NCBI GenBank assembly: GCA_024742765.1
Contig: JANSXT010000025.1
Location: forward strand, 1-45,917
From: Phyllobacteriaceae bacterium
GTDB lineage: Bacteria; Pseudomonadota; Alphaproteobacteria; Rhizobiales; Rhizobiaceae
Direction of reading: 5' to 3'
Length of the DNA: 45,917 nucleotides
Part shown: positions 19,461-27,671 of the stretch, piece by piece
Position numbering within the stretch: the first letter of the stretch is position 1
How the letters are laid out: each line of letters opens with the position of its first letter
Notes under the pieces: generated by a model
Seen by the model: the letters and a program-made list of their open reading frames with translations, nothing else
Told to the model about the DNA's origin: nothing
The model's database searches: none
Translations under genes and position numbers: made by a program

Positions 19461-19545
19461 CGCCATCTCCGGTCTGCGCGGCCAATATAGCAAGGGCGGA
19501 CAGGTCAGGCAAAACGGGCGCGATGTCGCCACCGCGCTCGTCTTC

Positions 19546-19800
19546 TCAGCGATTGTCCAACTGGCTGCGCACAAGGCCAAGCCCGCGCCGCGTGATGCGG
19601 TAGGCGCCGCCATTGAGCGAGCGGATGGCCTTGCGGCGCTTGAGTTTGCGGAACAGGTCGAGATCGAGCCCGGGATAGCGCCACCCCTCGCGGGTGAAGC
19701 AATCCACATGCACGAAACGCTTGTTCGCCTTGATGGCCTGAATATGCCCGCCTTGCGCGAGCAGGTGGAGGATGCGCTGTTCGGCGCGTGAAATGTCCAT
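19546..19800 (-). CDS. YjhX family (UPF0386) protein, putative toxin homologue
   Basis: This 84-residue protein matches E. coli YjhX over its whole length (SRAEQRILHLLAQGGHI, CFTREG, FRKLKRRKAIRSLNG, ITRRGLGLVRSQLDNR). YjhX has been described as the toxin of the YjhX-YjhQ pair and proposed to act on topoisomerase I. No YjhQ-like acetyltransferase gene adjoins this copy, although a GNAT gene lies 2.4 kb away at 22179. Solo YjhX genes are frequent in alphaproteobacteria and may have another role. It precedes the Uma2-like gene by 85 bp on the same strand. Confidence 0.85.
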   Translation of the reverse strand: MDISRAEQRILHLLAQGGHIQAIKANKRFVHVDCFTREGWRYPGLDLDLFRKLKRRKAIRSLNGGAYRITRRGLGLVRSQLDNR

Positions 19801-20040
19801 TGTTCTGAGGTCCGGATATGCGGCCAGATGGCCGCAGACAAAGGCAAGCCGCCCGGCGGGCGGCCGGTTGCTCTCTTGTCTGGCCCTGATGCGGCGCCGG
19901 CCCGGCAAAGGGCGGCGGCGCTCAGGGCATTACCGGGTCTCGGTGGAACCGAACATGAAAACTCCTGATGCGCGCCGATATAGGCATTGGCTCATGCGCT
20001 GTAAACAGGGTCCGGAAGCGTGGCAATCGAACGCAGTTTC

Positions 20041-20077
20041 AAAAAAAGACCGGGCTCATCGGATGATGAAAGCCCGG
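20041..20077 (-). terminator. Strong intrinsic terminator after the DUF6455 gene
   Basis: A 7-bp stem (CCGGGCT at 20050-20056 with AGCCCGG at 20071-20077) continues into a 4-bp inner stem (CATC/GATG) with a two-base bulge. On the minus strand it is followed by TCTTTTTTT (20041-20049). This is a textbook terminator for the gene ending at 20105. Confidence 0.85.
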
Positions 20078-20104
20078 CCAGTCGGTTGGGAGAGAGGAAA
20101 CGGT

Positions 20105-20389
20105 TTATGCGTGTTGAAGCTTCTCGGCCTCGATATCGTGCTTGAGCCGCTCGAACAGGTCATGGTTGCGGCAGTAGGACGGCGCTTCGTCGGCGCTGTC
20201 ATGGCCCGCGAGCCATTTCTCGCAGGCGTCGGGCTCAGAGCATGTCATGCAGCGATTGGCAGCGCGGCGCAGAACGTTGGCATGATCGGCCCGGCTTTGC
20301 AGCGCATCGCGCGCATCCACCGTATCGATCATCTTTTCCATCAGATCCGCCTTGCGGATCATGCGCCGGTACATGGACAGAAGTGACAT
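20105..20389 (-). CDS. DUF6455 family small cysteine-containing protein
   Basis: This 94-residue soluble protein has four cysteines (Cys47, 50, 56, 73) in the arrangement [14 protein letters not shown] ... YCRNH, as in the DUF6455 family of alphaproteobacteria. That pattern could bind a metal or an iron-sulfur cluster, which is inference. The start at 20389 has a good AGGGAGG (20397-20403) 7 nt away. A perfect TTGA-N6-TCAA site lies at 20440-20453, centred 57 bp before the ATG, suggesting control by an FNR/FixK-type oxygen regulator. A strong terminator follows, so it is a monocistronic unit between gatA and gatB. Confidence 0.85.
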   Translation of the reverse strand: MSLLSMYRRMIRKADLMEKMIDTVDARDALQSRADHANVLRRAANRCMTCSEPDACEKWLAGHDSADEAPSYCRNHDLFERLKHDIEAEKLQHA

Positions 20390-20439
20390 GGGTGAACCTC
20401 CCTTTCGCCCAAAAATGCGGCGATTCACCCGGCCCGGCT

Positions 20440-20453
20440 TTGACTTCGATCAA
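20440..20453 (-). promoter_or_regulatory. FNR/FixK-type binding site (TTGA-N6-TCAA)
   Basis: TTGACTTCGATCAA is a full match to the TTGA-N6-TCAA core of FNR/FnrL/FixK sites. Its centre is about 57 bp from the DUF6455 start codon. That is compatible with activation from near -41.5 if transcription starts around 20405, just upstream of the ribosome-binding site. It also lies 125 bp before gatB, but orientation and distance favour the DUF6455 gene. Confidence 0.6.
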
Positions 20454-20471
20454 GCGTTCTGCCGGCACGGT

Positions 20472-20500
20472 TTGCGTCTTTCGGCGGGGTCTGGGCTATT
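20472..20500 (+). promoter_or_regulatory. Candidate promoter for gatB
   Basis: TTGCGT (20472-20477) and GCTATT (20495-20500) are spaced by 17 bp, 72 bp before the gatB start. A separate promoter is needed because gatB is cut off from gatCA by three opposite-strand genes. This is a pattern match only. Confidence 0.3.
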
Positions 20501-20571
20501 GCGGGCAAGGCAGGCTTGCTCTAACCAACGATGTGGATTTCCTGCCCTTTTTGACCGAGAAACCGACCGAC

Positions 20572-22071
20572 ATGACGCTCGTTGACACACGCACGCCCGA
20601 TCCCAAACGCCTGATCGCCGGCGCCACCGGCGACTGGGAAATCATCATCGGCATGGAGGTGCATGCGCAGGTCACCTCGCAATCCAAGCTGTTTTCGGGC
20701 GCCTCGACCTCATTCGGCGCCGAACCCAATGCCAATGTGTCGCTGGTCGATGCGGCGATGCCCGGCATGCTGCCGGTGATCAACACCGAATGCGTCCGCC
20801 AGGCGGTGCGCACGGGTCTGGGTCTTAAGGCACAGATCAACAAGAAGTCGGTGTTCGACCGCAAGAACTATTTCTATCCCGACCTGCCGCAGGGCTACCA
20901 GATTTCCCAGTTCAAGCAGCCCATTGTCGGCGAGGGCACCGTGCAGGTCGCCGTCGGCCCGGACAAGAAGGGTGGCTATGAGGATGTCGAAGTCGGCATC
21001 GAGCGACTGCATCTGGAACAGGATGCGGGCAAGTCGATGCACGACCAGCATCCGACGATGTCCTATGTCGACCTGAACCGTTCGGGCGTCGCGCTGATGG
21101 AGATCGTCTCCAAGCCCGATATGCGCTCGGCGGACGAGGCCAAGGCCTATCTGACGAAACTCCGCCAGATCCTGCGTTATCTGGGCACCTGCGACGGCAA
21201 TATGGACGAGGGCTCGATGCGCGCCGACGTCAACGTGTCCGTGCGCCGCCCGGGCGCCGAGTTCGGCACGCGCTGCGAGATCAAGAACGTCAACTCGATC
21301 CGCTTCGTCGGTCAGGCGATCAAATATGAGGCACGGCGCCAGATCGCGATCCTCGAGGATGGCGGCGCGATAGACCAGGAAACGCGCCTGTTCGATCCGG
21401 GCAAGGGCGAGACGCGGTCGATGCGCTCCAAGGAAGAGGCGCACGATTATCGCTATTTCCCGGACCCGGACCTGTTGCCGCTCGAATTCGATGACGCATT
21501 CATCGACGCGCTCGCCGCCGACCTGCCCGAACTGCCCGACGATAAGCGCGAGCGTTTCATGGCCGAGGGGCTGACCGCCTATGACGCCTCGGTTCTGGTC
21601 TCTGAAAAGGCGATCGCGGACTATTTCGAGAAGGTCGCCGAGGGGCGCGATGCCAAGACGGCGGCCAACTGGGTGATCAACGACCTTCTGGGCGCCTTGA
21701 ACAAGGCCGGCCAAACCATTGACGAGACTCCTGTTTCGCCCGACCAGCTCGGTTCGATCATCGACCTGATCAAGGAAGGAACGATTTCCGGCAAGATCGC
21801 CAAGGACCTGTTCGAGATCGTCTGGTCGGAGGGCGGCGATCCGGCGGTGCTGGTCGAGGAACGCGGCATGAAACAGGTCACCGACACCGGCGCCATCGAA
21901 GCCGAGGTCGATGCGGTCATCGCCGCCAACCCCGACAAGGTCGAGCAGGCCAAGGAAAAGCCGAACCTCGCCGGCTGGTTCGTCGGCCAGGTGATGAAGG
22001 CGACCGGCGGCAAGGCCAATCCGCAGGCAGTTCAGGCGCTCGTCAGGCAGAAACTCGGCATCGACGACTGA
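20572..22071 (+). CDS. gatB: Asp/Glu-tRNA(Asn/Gln) amidotransferase subunit B
   Basis: GatB, 499 residues, is the subunit that binds the misacylated tRNA and activates the carboxyl group with ATP. Typical segments are [38 protein letters not shown] and [19 protein letters not shown]. The C-terminal YqeY-like helical domain ends in [12 protein letters not shown]. The start at 20572 ([15 protein letters not shown]) is chosen because the 110 in-frame codons upstream show no similarity and cross the DUF6455 gene. It completes GatCAB with the genes at 16854 and 17168. Confidence 0.96.
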   Translation: MTLVDTRTPDPKRLIAGATGDWEIIIGMEVHAQVTSQSKLFSGASTSFGAEPNANVSLVDAAMPGMLPVINTECVRQAVRTGLGLKAQINKKSVFDRKNYFYPDLPQGYQISQFKQPIVGEGTVQVAVGPDKKGGYEDVEVGIERLHLEQDAGKSMHDQHPTMSYVDLNRSGVALMEIVSKPDMRSADEAKAYLTKLRQILRYLGTCDGNMDEGSMRADVNVSVRRPGAEFGTRCEIKNVNSIRFVGQAIKYEARRQIAILEDGGAIDQETRLFDPGKGETRSMRSKEEAHDYRYFPDPDLLPLEFDDAFIDALAADLPELPDDKRERFMAEGLTAYDASVLVSEKAIADYFEKVAEGRDAKTAANWVINDLLGALNKAGQTIDETPVSPDQLGSIIDLIKEGTISGKIAKDLFEIVWSEGGDPAVLVEERGMKQVTDTGAIEAEVDAVIAANPDKVEQAKEKPNLAGWFVGQVMKATGGKANPQAVQALVRQKLGIDD

Positions 22072-22178
22072 CGTCCCGGCGCGGGCCGCAAAGGGCGCAT
22101 CAAACCGCACCCCTTGTCATTTTGTCGCATTGTGGCAAGGATGCGCGCGTAAACGCCCGAGAGGACGAGACATCAGCG

Positions 22179-22667
22179 ATGTGGATCCGCACCGCGTCCA
22201 CCGAAGACCTTGAAACCATCTCCGCCATGCTGACCGAGACATGGCATGACACCTACGATCAGATCTATGGCCGCGAGAAGGTGGCCGAACTGACCGGTGC
22301 CTGGCATTCGGTGGCGGCCCTCAAACAACGCATGAACAAGCCGCGTTCGGAGTTCATCGTCTGCGACGACGGCGCCGAGATATCGGGCATGGCCTATGTC
22401 ACCCAGGTCGATGGCGAGACATCCATGCTGCATCAGCTTTATGTCCGCCCGACCACGCAGGGGCAGGGCATCGGCCAGAAGCTGCTGGTCGAGGTCGAAG
22501 CCTGCTTCCCCGATGTCCGCAAGATCCGCCTCGAAGTCGAGGAAGCCAATGAGCGCGCCGTGAAATTCTATGGCGACAACGGGTTCAAGAAGGTCGGCAC
22601 GACGCCCGATTGCGGCGTCAAGGGCTCGGGCATCCCCGCCGTGATCATGGAAAAGGTGATCTGGTAG
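22179..22667 (+). CDS. GNAT family N-acetyltransferase
   Basis: This 162-residue GCN5-related acetyltransferase transfers acetyl from acetyl-CoA to an unknown amine. The acetyl-CoA pyrophosphate-binding motif is QGQGIGQKLL (about 94-103), preceded by the strand LHQLYVRP and followed by EVEEANERAVKFYGDNGF, the usual motif B. The start at 22179 (MWIRTASTEDL) matches a GNAT N-terminus; the earlier frame was discarded. A weak hairpin (GGCGC/GCGCC, 22671-22688) lies in the short gap to the convergent gene. It could in principle be the acetyltransferase partner of the YjhX-like protein, but it is not adjacent to it. Confidence 0.88.
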   Translation: MWIRTASTEDLETISAMLTETWHDTYDQIYGREKVAELTGAWHSVAALKQRMNKPRSEFIVCDDGAEISGMAYVTQVDGETSMLHQLYVRPTTQGQGIGQKLLVEVEACFPDVRKIRLEVEEANERAVKFYGDNGFKKVGTTPDCGVKGSGIPAVIMEKVIW

Positions 22668-22688
22668 CGCGGCGCTGCCGGTGGCGCC

Positions 22689-23108
22689 TTATTGCTCCAT
22701 CAGCGTGCTACCGTCGGGATCATAGACCTGCAACACCGCGCATTCGATCAGATAGGGCCGCGCCTCGCGATCGCACAGCGTTTCGCCGACAGCGCGGGCG
22801 ATCTGCTCGTCCGGCAGGCCGCAGACCACCTCGTGCCAGTGCGGGCCTTCGGCGTGCTGCAGGAAGACATCGACGCTGAAGCCCGCCGGCTCGCACCAAT
22901 TGGTGCGGATGCAGTCTTCTTCAAGCGCCCCTGATTCCATGCATTGCGTCACCGCCTTGCCGAACGCTTCCTCCATCGTCGCGCCGACGGCCACGCCGCC
23001 ACCCTGTTCGGGGGCCTGAACAAAGGCAATGCCGTCGGCGAACGCGGGCGCCGTGGCAAAAAGGGCGGTCATCGCTGCGCCGAAGAACATGGCGGCTCTG
23101 ATGGTCAT
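22689..23108 (-). CDS. Secreted hypothetical protein
   Basis: This 139-residue protein has a clear signal peptide (MTIRAAMFFGAAMTALFATA, predicted cut after PAFA), so it is periplasmic or secreted. The mature part contains several cysteines, including CMESG, EDCIRTNWCEP, EVVCG and TLCD, that could form disulfides. I recognise no named domain; it loosely recalls short DUF4189-like periplasmic proteins. The start at 23108 has GAGGAG with 6-nt spacing. It is divergent from the DM13 protein gene across 92 bp. Confidence 0.72.
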   Translation of the reverse strand: MTIRAAMFFGAAMTALFATAPAFADGIAFVQAPEQGGGVAVGATMEEAFGKAVTQCMESGALEEDCIRTNWCEPAGFSVDVFLQHAEGPHWHEVVCGLPDEQIARAVGETLCDREARPYLIECAVLQVYDPDGSTLMEQ

Positions 23109-23200
23109 GGACGTCTCCTCAATGTGATCGGTGTGCACTGTTCGGGCGGACCATAGAGGCCTAAAGTGGCTGCGCGAACCACCATTTTGAGGAAAACCCC

Positions 23201-23692
23201 ATGCGCCGGTTTCTGGCGATCGCCATCCCCGTCTTCGCGCTCGGCTTTGTCTGCGGCGCGGCGGCCTGGTACCTGTTCTCGCCGCTGATCATAGATGAGG
23301 TCGTCTCCGAGGAACTGCCGGCCGGGCTGGTCGTCACCGAAGTCGCCAGCGGCCAGTTCCGCGATGCCGACCGCGCCCATCGCGGCACCGGCAATGCGCA
23401 GCTTCTTGAGACTGGCACCGGCGCGCATCTGCTGCGCTTCACCGAATTCGAGGTCACCAACGGGCCGGACCTCGAAGTCTGGCTTGTCGCCGAACCCGAT
23501 CCGCAATCCTCGGGCGATGTCACCGCCAGCCAATGGCTTTCGCTGGGCCAACTCAAGGGCAATGTCGGCGACCAGACCTATGTGATCCCCGAAGGCACCG
23601 ACATTTCCGCCTATGGGTCGGTCGTCATCTGGTGCGAGCAGTTTTCCGTGCTGTTTTCGCCGGCAACGCTGCAATTTGCGACGGAAGGCTGA
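23201..23692 (+). CDS. DM13 domain-containing protein
   Basis: This 163-residue protein has an N-terminal membrane anchor (about residues 4-28) and one DM13 domain (about 45-160). The hallmarks are ASGQFRDADRAHRGTGNAQL, RFTEFEVTNGPDLEVWL, GQLKGNVGDQTYVIP and SVVIWCEQFSVLFSPATL, with one conserved cysteine in VIWC. DM13 domains are proposed to act in extracytoplasmic redox or electron transfer. It is anchored facing the periplasm. The DUF427 gene follows 2 bp later, so the two form an operon. Confidence 0.9.
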   Translation: MRRFLAIAIPVFALGFVCGAAAWYLFSPLIIDEVVSEELPAGLVVTEVASGQFRDADRAHRGTGNAQLLETGTGAHLLRFTEFEVTNGPDLEVWLVAEPDPQSSGDVTASQWLSLGQLKGNVGDQTYVIPEGTDISAYGSVVIWCEQFSVLFSPATLQFATEG

Positions 23693-23694
23693 CA

Positions 23695-24075
23695 ATGTCC
23701 GAAACAATCATCCGCAATCCCGACAATCCCGATCATCTGGCCCATATCCGCCCGCTGGGCCAAACCGTGACGGTCTCCGACGGCGGCGCGACACTGGCCC
23801 GCTCGGACGCTGCGGTCATCGTCGCCGAGGAAGCGCCCGGCCACGGCAAGCTGCCGGAGGTCATCTACATACCGTCCGCCGACGTCAGCGGGCTGACACC
23901 GGTCGAGGGCAAAACCACCCATTGCCCGCTGAAGGGCGATGCGTCCTATCTGGCCCATGACGGCCGCGAGGTGGCTTGGACCTATGACCGCTGCATCGAA
24001 GGTTCGGACATTTTGTCCGGCCATATTGCCTTTTACGCGAACCGCGTGACGATCGAGACCCAGGGCGCGGCCTGA
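23695..24075 (+). CDS. DUF427 domain-containing protein
   Basis: This 126-residue soluble protein matches the DUF427 family from end to end (HIRPLGQTVTVSDGGATLARS, LPEVIYIPSADV, CPLKGDASYLA, WTYDRC, GHIAFYANRV). No biochemical function is established. The start at 23695 lies 2 bp after the DM13 gene stop; the frame further upstream overlaps that gene and is not conserved. Confidence 0.9.
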   Translation: MSETIIRNPDNPDHLAHIRPLGQTVTVSDGGATLARSDAAVIVAEEAPGHGKLPEVIYIPSADVSGLTPVEGKTTHCPLKGDASYLAHDGREVAWTYDRCIEGSDILSGHIAFYANRVTIETQGAA

Positions 24076-24155
24076 TGCCCGATGCCGCCCTTTGTCCCTC
24101 TTGCATTGCACCTTGTGCGGCGCCATAACCGCGCCAGACGGACAAGGCGAGGCCG

Positions 24156-24554
24156 ATGAAAACCTTCCTGACGCAATTCTTCACCTGGTGGAACGGCCAG
24201 ACGCTGGGCACGCGCTTCTTTACCTGGCGCCATGGCACGCGGGTCGGTGAGGACGAGTTCGGCAATGTCTATTATACCGGCGGAACCGATGCCGATGGCG
24301 CAACCCGCCGCTGGGTCATCTACAATGGCTATGCGGAAGCCTCCAGCGTGCCGCCCGGCTGGAGCGGTTGGCTGCATCACCGGGTCGACACGCCGCCCAG
24401 CGAGGAAGACTACACACCCCGCGAGTGGCAGAAGCCCCATCTGCCCAACCTGACCGGCTCGTCGGCGGCCTATCGGCCCAAGGGCTCCATGCTCAATCCC
24501 GAGACCCGGCCGGCCACCGATGGTGACTATGACGCCTGGACCCCGGGCGGCTGA
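24156..24554 (+). CDS. NADH:ubiquinone oxidoreductase NDUFA12-type subunit
   Basis: This 132-residue homologue of the complex I accessory subunit NDUFA12 (B17.2) is one of the few supernumerary subunits shared by alphaproteobacteria and mitochondria. Family segments include FFTWWNGQTLGTRFFTWRHG, VGEDEFGNVYYTG, RRWVIYNGYAEAS and the Pro-rich C-terminus ending near RPATDGDYDAWTPG. It acts at the peripheral arm of complex I. Followed by DUF2155, aat and accC, it sits in its usual rhizobial neighbourhood. Confidence 0.93.
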   Translation: MKTFLTQFFTWWNGQTLGTRFFTWRHGTRVGEDEFGNVYYTGGTDADGATRRWVIYNGYAEASSVPPGWSGWLHHRVDTPPSEEDYTPREWQKPHLPNLTGSSAAYRPKGSMLNPETRPATDGDYDAWTPGG

Positions 24555-24623
24555 TCCGACCGAGACCTTGGTTAATCAATTATTGACCCTGTTTTGGCCA
24601 TAAGCGGCGGTTAGCCGCGTGGC

Positions 24624-25085
24624 ATGAAGAGAAGCGCATCGATGAATCGCCGGGGACCGGTCCGATCGGGATTGAAGCGGGTGGTGCCGGCACTGCTGGT
24701 CGGTCTTTGCGCCGCCAACGCCGCAATCGCACAGGAAACCGCCGAGCCGGCGGTCAAGACGGCCAATCCGGTTGCCGAGTTTTCCGGCATCGACAAGATC
24801 ACCGGCCGAATCATCACGTTCGACGTCTATATCGACGAGACGGTGCAGTTCGGGGCCCTACAGATCACGCCGCGCGTGTGCTATTCGCGCGCCCAGAACG
24901 CCCCGCCCGGCTCCTCCACATTCGTCGAGGTGGACGAGATCACGCTCGACCGGAAGATCCGCCGTATCTTCACCGGCTGGATGTTTGCCGACAGCCCCGG
25001 CCTCAATGCCATCGAGCATGCGGTCTATGATGTGTGGCTGAAGGGCTGCAAGGCCGAATCGGAAGTGCCGCCGCCGCAATCGTGA
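24624..25085 (+). CDS. DUF2155 domain-containing periplasmic protein
   Basis: This 153-residue protein has a signal peptide (about residues 1-36, cut after NAAIA) and a DUF2155 domain covering the rest (KITGRIITFDVYIDETVQFG, ITPRVCYSRAQNAPPGSSTF, RIFTGWMFADSPGLNAIEH, YDVWLKGCK). Two cysteines, in VCY and GCK, may pair. The function is unknown. The ATG at 24642 is an alternative start with AGAGAAG 8 nt upstream. It is convergent with aat. Confidence 0.88.
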   Translation: MKRSASMNRRGPVRSGLKRVVPALLVGLCAANAAIAQETAEPAVKTANPVAEFSGIDKITGRIITFDVYIDETVQFGALQITPRVCYSRAQNAPPGSSTFVEVDEITLDRKIRRIFTGWMFADSPGLNAIEHAVYDVWLKGCKAESEVPPPQS

Positions 25086-25102
25086 GCGGCGGGCCGCCGC
25101 TC
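25084..25102. terminator. Palindrome between the DUF2155 and aat stops
   Basis: GAGCGGCGG (25084-25092) and CCGCCGCTC (25094-25102) form a near-continuous palindrome, effectively a 7-bp stem with a 5-nt loop, spanning the convergent stop codons. There is no T-run on either side, so bidirectional termination is only a possibility. Confidence 0.35.
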
Positions 25103-25718
25103 AATAGAACCTCGCCGTGCCGATCAGCGCTTCGGCCAGCATCTGTTCGTACGCGTCGCGCGGCACGTCCACAGCCCCGAAACGCTTGAGGTGATCGGTG
25201 GTGAACTGCGTGTCGAGCAGCGCAAAGCCGCGCTCCTTGAGCCGTTCGACCAGATGCACCAGGCACACTTTGGAGGCGTCCGGCCGGCGCGAGAACATGC
25301 TCTCGCCGAAGAAGGCGCGGCCCAGCGACACACCGTAGAGACCGCCGACAAGCTGGTCGTCATCCCAGGCTTCGACTGAGTGGGCGTGGCCGAGCCGGTG
25401 CAGGTCCGTATAGAGCGACAGGATCGTCCCGTTGATCCACGTCTTTCGACGTCCGGGCGCCGGCTCCGCGCAGGCGCGGATCACCGGACCGAAGGCGGCG
25501 TTGAATGTGACATGGTAGCGCTCCTGCCGGACGATCTTGGCAAGGCTGCGGGGAACATGGAACTGATCGAGCGGGATGATGCCGCGCATCTCCGGCTCGA
25601 TCCAGTAGAGCGTCGGGTCGCCGGCATCCTCGGCCATCGGGAAAAGCCCGACCGAATAGGCCTTCAGCAGCACCTGCGGCGTGATGCGGCCTTCGCCATT
25701 TCCGTCACGGCCGGTCAT
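25101..25718 (-). CDS. aat: Leucyl/phenylalanyl-tRNA--protein transferase
   Basis: Aat, 205 residues, adds Leu or Phe to proteins with N-terminal Arg or Lys, marking them for ClpS/ClpAP degradation (N-degron pathway). Signature segments are [69 protein letters not shown] and [16 protein letters not shown]. It starts at 25718, 44 bp after accC, on the same strand. It is probably a downstream member of an aroQ-accB-accC-aat transcript. Confidence 0.95.
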   Translation of the reverse strand: MTGRDGNGEGRITPQVLLKAYSVGLFPMAEDAGDPTLYWIEPEMRGIIPLDQFHVPRSLAKIVRQERYHVTFNAAFGPVIRACAEPAPGRRKTWINGTILSLYTDLHRLGHAHSVEAWDDDQLVGGLYGVSLGRAFFGESMFSRRPDASKVCLVHLVERLKERGFALLDTQFTTDHLKRFGAVDVPRDAYEQMLAEALIGTARFY

Positions 25719-25762
25719 CGCGTCCGCCGTTCATACGCTCGGGGCAGGGGGCCAGCCACGCG

Positions 25763-27115
25763 TCAGGTGTCTTGCGCCTGCCGGGCGAGATATTTCTCCA
25801 GCCAGTGGATGTCATAGTCGCCATTGGCGATGTCCGGGTTTTCCACCAGATCCTGAAACAGCGGCAGCGTCGAGGAAATCCCGTCAATGACGAATTCGCC
25901 CAGTGCGCGCCGCAGCCGCATCATGCATTCGACGCGGTTGCGCCCGTGCACGATCAGCTTGCCGATCAGACTGTCATAATAGGGCGGGATCGCATAGCCG
26001 GCATAGACGCCCGAATCGACGCGCACGCCCAAGCCGCCGGGCGTGTGATAATGGCTGATCGTGCCAGGCGAGGGCATGAAGGTGCGAGGGTCTTCGGCAT
26101 TGATCCGGCATTCGATGGCATGGCCGTTGAAGCTGATCTGGTCCTGCGTCGCCGAAAGGCCTGCGCCCGAGGCGACGCGCATCTGCTCATGGACGAGATC
26201 GATGCCGGTGATCGCCTCGGTCACCGGATGCTCGACCTGAAGCCGCGTGTTCATCTCGATGAAATAGAATTCGCCGTCCTCATAGAGGAATTCGATCGTG
26301 CCGGCACCGCGATAACCCATCTCGGCCACCGCATTGGCGCAGATCATGCCGATCCGGTCGCGCGCTTCAGCGTTCAGCGCCGGCGAGGTGGCTTCTTCCC
26401 ACACTTTCTGGTGACGCCGCTGCAGCGAACAGTCCCGCTCGCCCAGATGAATGCCCTTGCCCGCGCCGTCGCCGACGATCTGCACCTCGATATGGCGCGG
26501 CTTGTCGAGATATTTTTCGATATAGACCGCGTCGCTGCCGAACGCGGCGCCCGCCTCGGTGCGCGCCGTGTCGAGCGCGACCGACAGTTCGGCCTCCGAC
26601 CATGCGACCTTCATGCCGCGTCCGCCGCCGCCGGCGGCCGCCTTGATGATCACGGGATAGCCGATCTCGGCCGCGATGCGCTTGGCGTCGGCAATCTCCG
26701 TCACACCGCCATCGGAGCCCGGCACGACGGGAATGCCGAACCTGGCGGCGGTGCGCTTGGCCTCGATCTTGTCGCCCATGATCGAAATATGGTGCGCGGT
26801 CGGGCCGATGAAGGTGATGTTGTGCGCTTCCAGGATCTCGGCGAACTTGGCGTTCTCCGAAAGGAAGCCGTAGCCCGGATGCACCGCGTCCGCGCCGGTG
26901 ATCTCACAGGCCGCCACGATCTGGTGAATGTTCAGATAGCTGTCGCGTGACGGAGGCGGCCCGATGCAGACGCTCTCATCGGCGAGCCGTACATGCATCG
27001 CTGTTTCGTCGGCCGTCGAGTGGACCGCGACCGTCGGAATGCCCAGCTCCTTGCAGGCGCGCAGGATGCGCAGCGCGATCTCTCCGCGGTTGGCGATCAG
27101 GACCTTGTTGAACAT
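25763..27115 (-). CDS. accC: Acetyl-CoA carboxylase biotin carboxylase subunit
   Basis: AccC, 450 residues, carboxylates the biotin on AccB using ATP and bicarbonate, the first half-reaction of malonyl-CoA synthesis. The N-terminal domain is typical (MFNKVLIANRGEIALRILRA, HPGYGFLSEN). The ATP-grasp domain has the flexible loop KAAAGGGGRGMKV, ERDCSLQRRHQKVWEEA, and the metal/ATP site EFYFIEMNTRLQVEHPVTE. The length is standard. It follows accB by 15 bp in one operon. Confidence 0.97.
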   Translation of the reverse strand: MFNKVLIANRGEIALRILRACKELGIPTVAVHSTADETAMHVRLADESVCIGPPPSRDSYLNIHQIVAACEITGADAVHPGYGFLSENAKFAEILEAHNITFIGPTAHHISIMGDKIEAKRTAARFGIPVVPGSDGGVTEIADAKRIAAEIGYPVIIKAAAGGGGRGMKVAWSEAELSVALDTARTEAGAAFGSDAVYIEKYLDKPRHIEVQIVGDGAGKGIHLGERDCSLQRRHQKVWEEATSPALNAEARDRIGMICANAVAEMGYRGAGTIEFLYEDGEFYFIEMNTRLQVEHPVTEAITGIDLVHEQMRVASGAGLSATQDQISFNGHAIECRINAEDPRTFMPSPGTISHYHTPGGLGVRVDSGVYAGYAIPPYYDSLIGKLIVHGRNRVECMMRLRRALGEFVIDGISSTLPLFQDLVENPDIANGDYDIHWLEKYLARQAQDT

Positions 27116-27130
27116 GGGTGACGCCCGCGC

Positions 27131-27619
27131 CTACTGGATGACCAGAAGCGGCTGGCCGAATTCCACCGGCTCGCCATCTTCGATCAAAATGTCCGTCACC
27201 GTGCCGGTGCGCGGCGCGGCGATCTGGTTCATCACCTTCATCGCCTCGATGATCAGCAGCGTCTCGCCCTCGGTGACGTTGGCGCCGACCTTGACGAATG
27301 GGTCGGCCTCGGGCGCCGGTGCCAGATAGGCGGTTCCGACCATCGGCGCGGGCACCGCGTTTTCATGGCTGGCCGCAGGTGCCGCCGGTTCGGACGCTGC
27401 GGCAGGTGCCGGGGCAGGCTGCGCCGGTGCGGGCGCCGCAGGGGCCGCGGCCGGAACGGGCATGGCGGCATGGGCGAAGGCCTGTGGCGGCGCATCTCGG
27501 CTGACGCGGATGCGCATTTCGCCCTGCTCGACCTCGATCTCGGTCAGGTCCGTCTCGTCCAGGATTTGCGCCAGATCGCTGACCAGTTGCTTGTCGAAGG
27601 CTGTTTTCTTGTCAGACAT
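27131..27619 (-). CDS. accB: Biotin carboxyl carrier protein of acetyl-CoA carboxylase
   Basis: AccB (BCCP), 162 residues, carries the biotin shuttled between AccC and the carboxyltransferase. An N-terminal helical region (1-45) is joined by a flexible Pro/Ala-rich linker (about 46-88) to the biotinyl domain. The biotin-accepting lysine is Lys128 in EAMKVMNQI. The typical thumb segment is present in the C-terminal domain. It lies between aroQ (52 bp upstream) and accC (15 bp downstream) on the minus strand. Confidence 0.96.
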   Translation of the reverse strand: MSDKKTAFDKQLVSDLAQILDETDLTEIEVEQGEMRIRVSRDAPPQAFAHAAMPVPAAAPAAPAPAQPAPAPAAASEPAAPAASHENAVPAPMVGTAYLAPAPEADPFVKVGANVTEGETLLIIEAMKVMNQIAAPRTGTVTDILIEDGEPVEFGQPLLVIQ

Positions 27620-27671
27620 CTTGTCCTCTTGTGCCCCGTGCGCGCGTCCCCGCGCGTATCGAAATTACCGC

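Noticed and set aside
18906-19800. Uma2-YjhX as a toxin-antitoxin or defence island
   Set aside because: Neither neighbour is a known antitoxin; there is no integrase, restriction gene or repeat, and the genes are 85 bp apart without overlap. Recorded only as an unusual insertion.
22671-22688. GGCGC/GCGCC hairpin after the GNAT gene
   Set aside because: A 5-bp stem with an 8-nt loop is common in such GC-rich DNA, and the tail has few T residues.
24572-24587. CtrA-like TTAA-N7-TTGAC before the DUF2155 gene
   Set aside because: One mismatch in an AT-rich spot with no functional reason for CtrA control; TTGACC there could equally be a promoter -35, but no good -10 follows.
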